Assembly: GCA_947643945.1 (NCBI GenBank)
Contig: CANRXN010000062.1
Coordinates: forward strand, 1 to 6,504
Length of the DNA stretch: 6,504 bases
Origin: an uncultured Clostridium sp.
GTDB lineage: Bacteria; Bacillota; Clostridia; TANB77; CAG-508
Direction of reading: 5' to 3'
In this document: positions 5,916 to 6,504 of the stretch, piece by piece
Layout of the letters: each line of letters begins with the position of its first letter
How positions within the stretch are numbered: position 1 is the first letter of the stretch
Notes under the pieces: generated by a model
The model's database searches: none
What the model was told of the DNA's origin: nothing
What the model saw: the letters and a program-made list of their open reading frames with translations, nothing else
Position numbers and translations under genes: made by a program

Positions 5916-6504
5916 TCATGCCAAAATCATAGTTTTTGAAAGCATTTCTTTGGTTTGTTGATACCCTAATTGATACAATTCTTCTATTTTACTCATGTCT
6001 AATAAGCCTACTTTGTCGCTTTTAATTTTTATAACATGGTCTGCTCCTTCCATTTCGTAATCTGATAATTCTTTACATAAAAGTCCAATGGAGCGTCCTG
6101 CTACTTCTACTAAGTTTTTGTCACAGTTATGGTCTTCGGTTTCGTCAAACATGATGCTAAGTACTTTTTGGGCACCTAGTTCTTTAACTTCTTTCCATGG
6201 TACATTTTGGCGGATCCCGCCATCGATTAGTTTTTTGTTTTTATAAGGACAAGGTGAAAAAACAATAGGATAACTACAGCTTGCTCTTACTGCTTTTCCT
6301 ATTTTGATATCATTTATGTATATGTTTTGATGAAAGCTATCTTGCCTTACTTGTTTGGAGATAAAACATATGACGTTTCCTTTGCATAACTCAACACTTG
6401 GTATGACAAGTGGCATTTCTATATCTGCTATATTTTGCACATTTTTTTGTCTTGCTATTTTTTCGATTAATTTTTCGATTTGTTTTCCACTATTTAGTCC
6501 ATCT
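5916..6504 (-). CDS. Patatin-like phospholipase, C-terminal part (5' end outside the window)
   Basis: The visible 195 residues are the C-terminal part of a patatin/NTE-type lipid acyl hydrolase, which cleaves fatty acyl chains from phospholipids with a Ser-Asp dyad. The segment GKAVRASCSYPIVFSPCPY, then KLIDGGIRQNVPW with the catalytic Asp in DGG, then GAQKVLSIMF, is characteristic. The nucleophile motif GxSxG and the oxyanion glycines should lie upstream, beyond the window. The frame stays open to the edge, adding DGLNSGKQIEKLIEKIARQ before the GTG at 6438-6440, which is therefore an internal Val and not the start. No signal or membrane segment is visible in this part. The stop codon is 16 bases from the T run of the terminator on its downstream side, so the gene is read towards the activase gene. 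Confidence 0.85.
   Translation of the reverse strand, partial: DGLNSGKQIEKLIEKIARQKNVQNIADIEMPLVIPSVELCKGNVICFISKQVRQDSFHQNIYINDIKIGKAVRASCSYPIVFSPCPYKNKKLIDGGIRQNVPWKEVKELGAQKVLSIMFDETEDHNCDKNLVEVAGRSIGLLCKELSDYEMEGADHVIKIKSDKVGLLDMSKIEELYQLGYQQTKEMLSKTMILA

Noticed and set aside
6438..6440. GTG start of a 174-residue minus-strand protein
   Set aside because: The frame stays open to the window edge with patatin-like residues before it, and there is no ribosome binding site, so the gene begins outside the window.

Overview
The window is strongly AT-rich, uses AGGAGG-type ribosome binding sites and SigA-type promoters, and encodes a GerMN-domain protein and a very large oxygen-sensitive-type 2-hydroxyacyl-CoA dehydratase activase. 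Together these suggest an anaerobic, probably spore-forming member of the Clostridia (Firmicutes). I cannot name a genus from the sequence.

Layout. Positions 1-60 hold a GC-richer patch of unknown nature. A small Asn/Lys-rich ORF (131-322, +) with a good ribosome binding site follows. It converges, with only 3 bases between stop codons, on a minus-strand gene for a membrane-anchored GerMN-domain protein (326-886). The 510-base gap from 886 to 1397 separates this gene from a divergent plus-strand gene. The gap contains a candidate promoter for the GerMN gene, a 344-bp foldback (MITE-like) element at 963-1306 with perfect 60-bp terminal arms, and a strong promoter plus a 5' leader stem-loop for the plus-strand gene.

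The plus-strand gene (1397-5775) encodes a fused protein of about 1458 residues once corrected. It has two consecutive BadF/BcrA/HgdC-type ATPase activase modules, a cysteine-rich DUF2229-type region, and a long C-terminal part resembling the HgdB/HgdC-partner (2-hydroxyacyl-CoA dehydratase) fold. As given, the reading frame is broken inside the first module's cluster-ligand motif by two single extra C bases, 16 bases apart. Removing both restores NGTCAGGTGAF exactly, and the rest of the gene is intact. It is either a very recent double lesion or a sequencing artefact.

Just after the stop codon lies a near-consensus promoter (TTGACA-17-TATACT), followed about 50 bases later by a clean intrinsic terminator and no plus-strand ORF. 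This is a good candidate for a small RNA of about 72 nt. The window ends in the C-terminal two-thirds of a minus-strand patatin-like phospholipase gene (5916 to the window edge), whose start is outside.

The genes do not form an obvious pathway. The activase has its own promoter and terminator and no dehydratase subunit genes beside it, and the GerMN and patatin genes are separate transcription units on the other strand.
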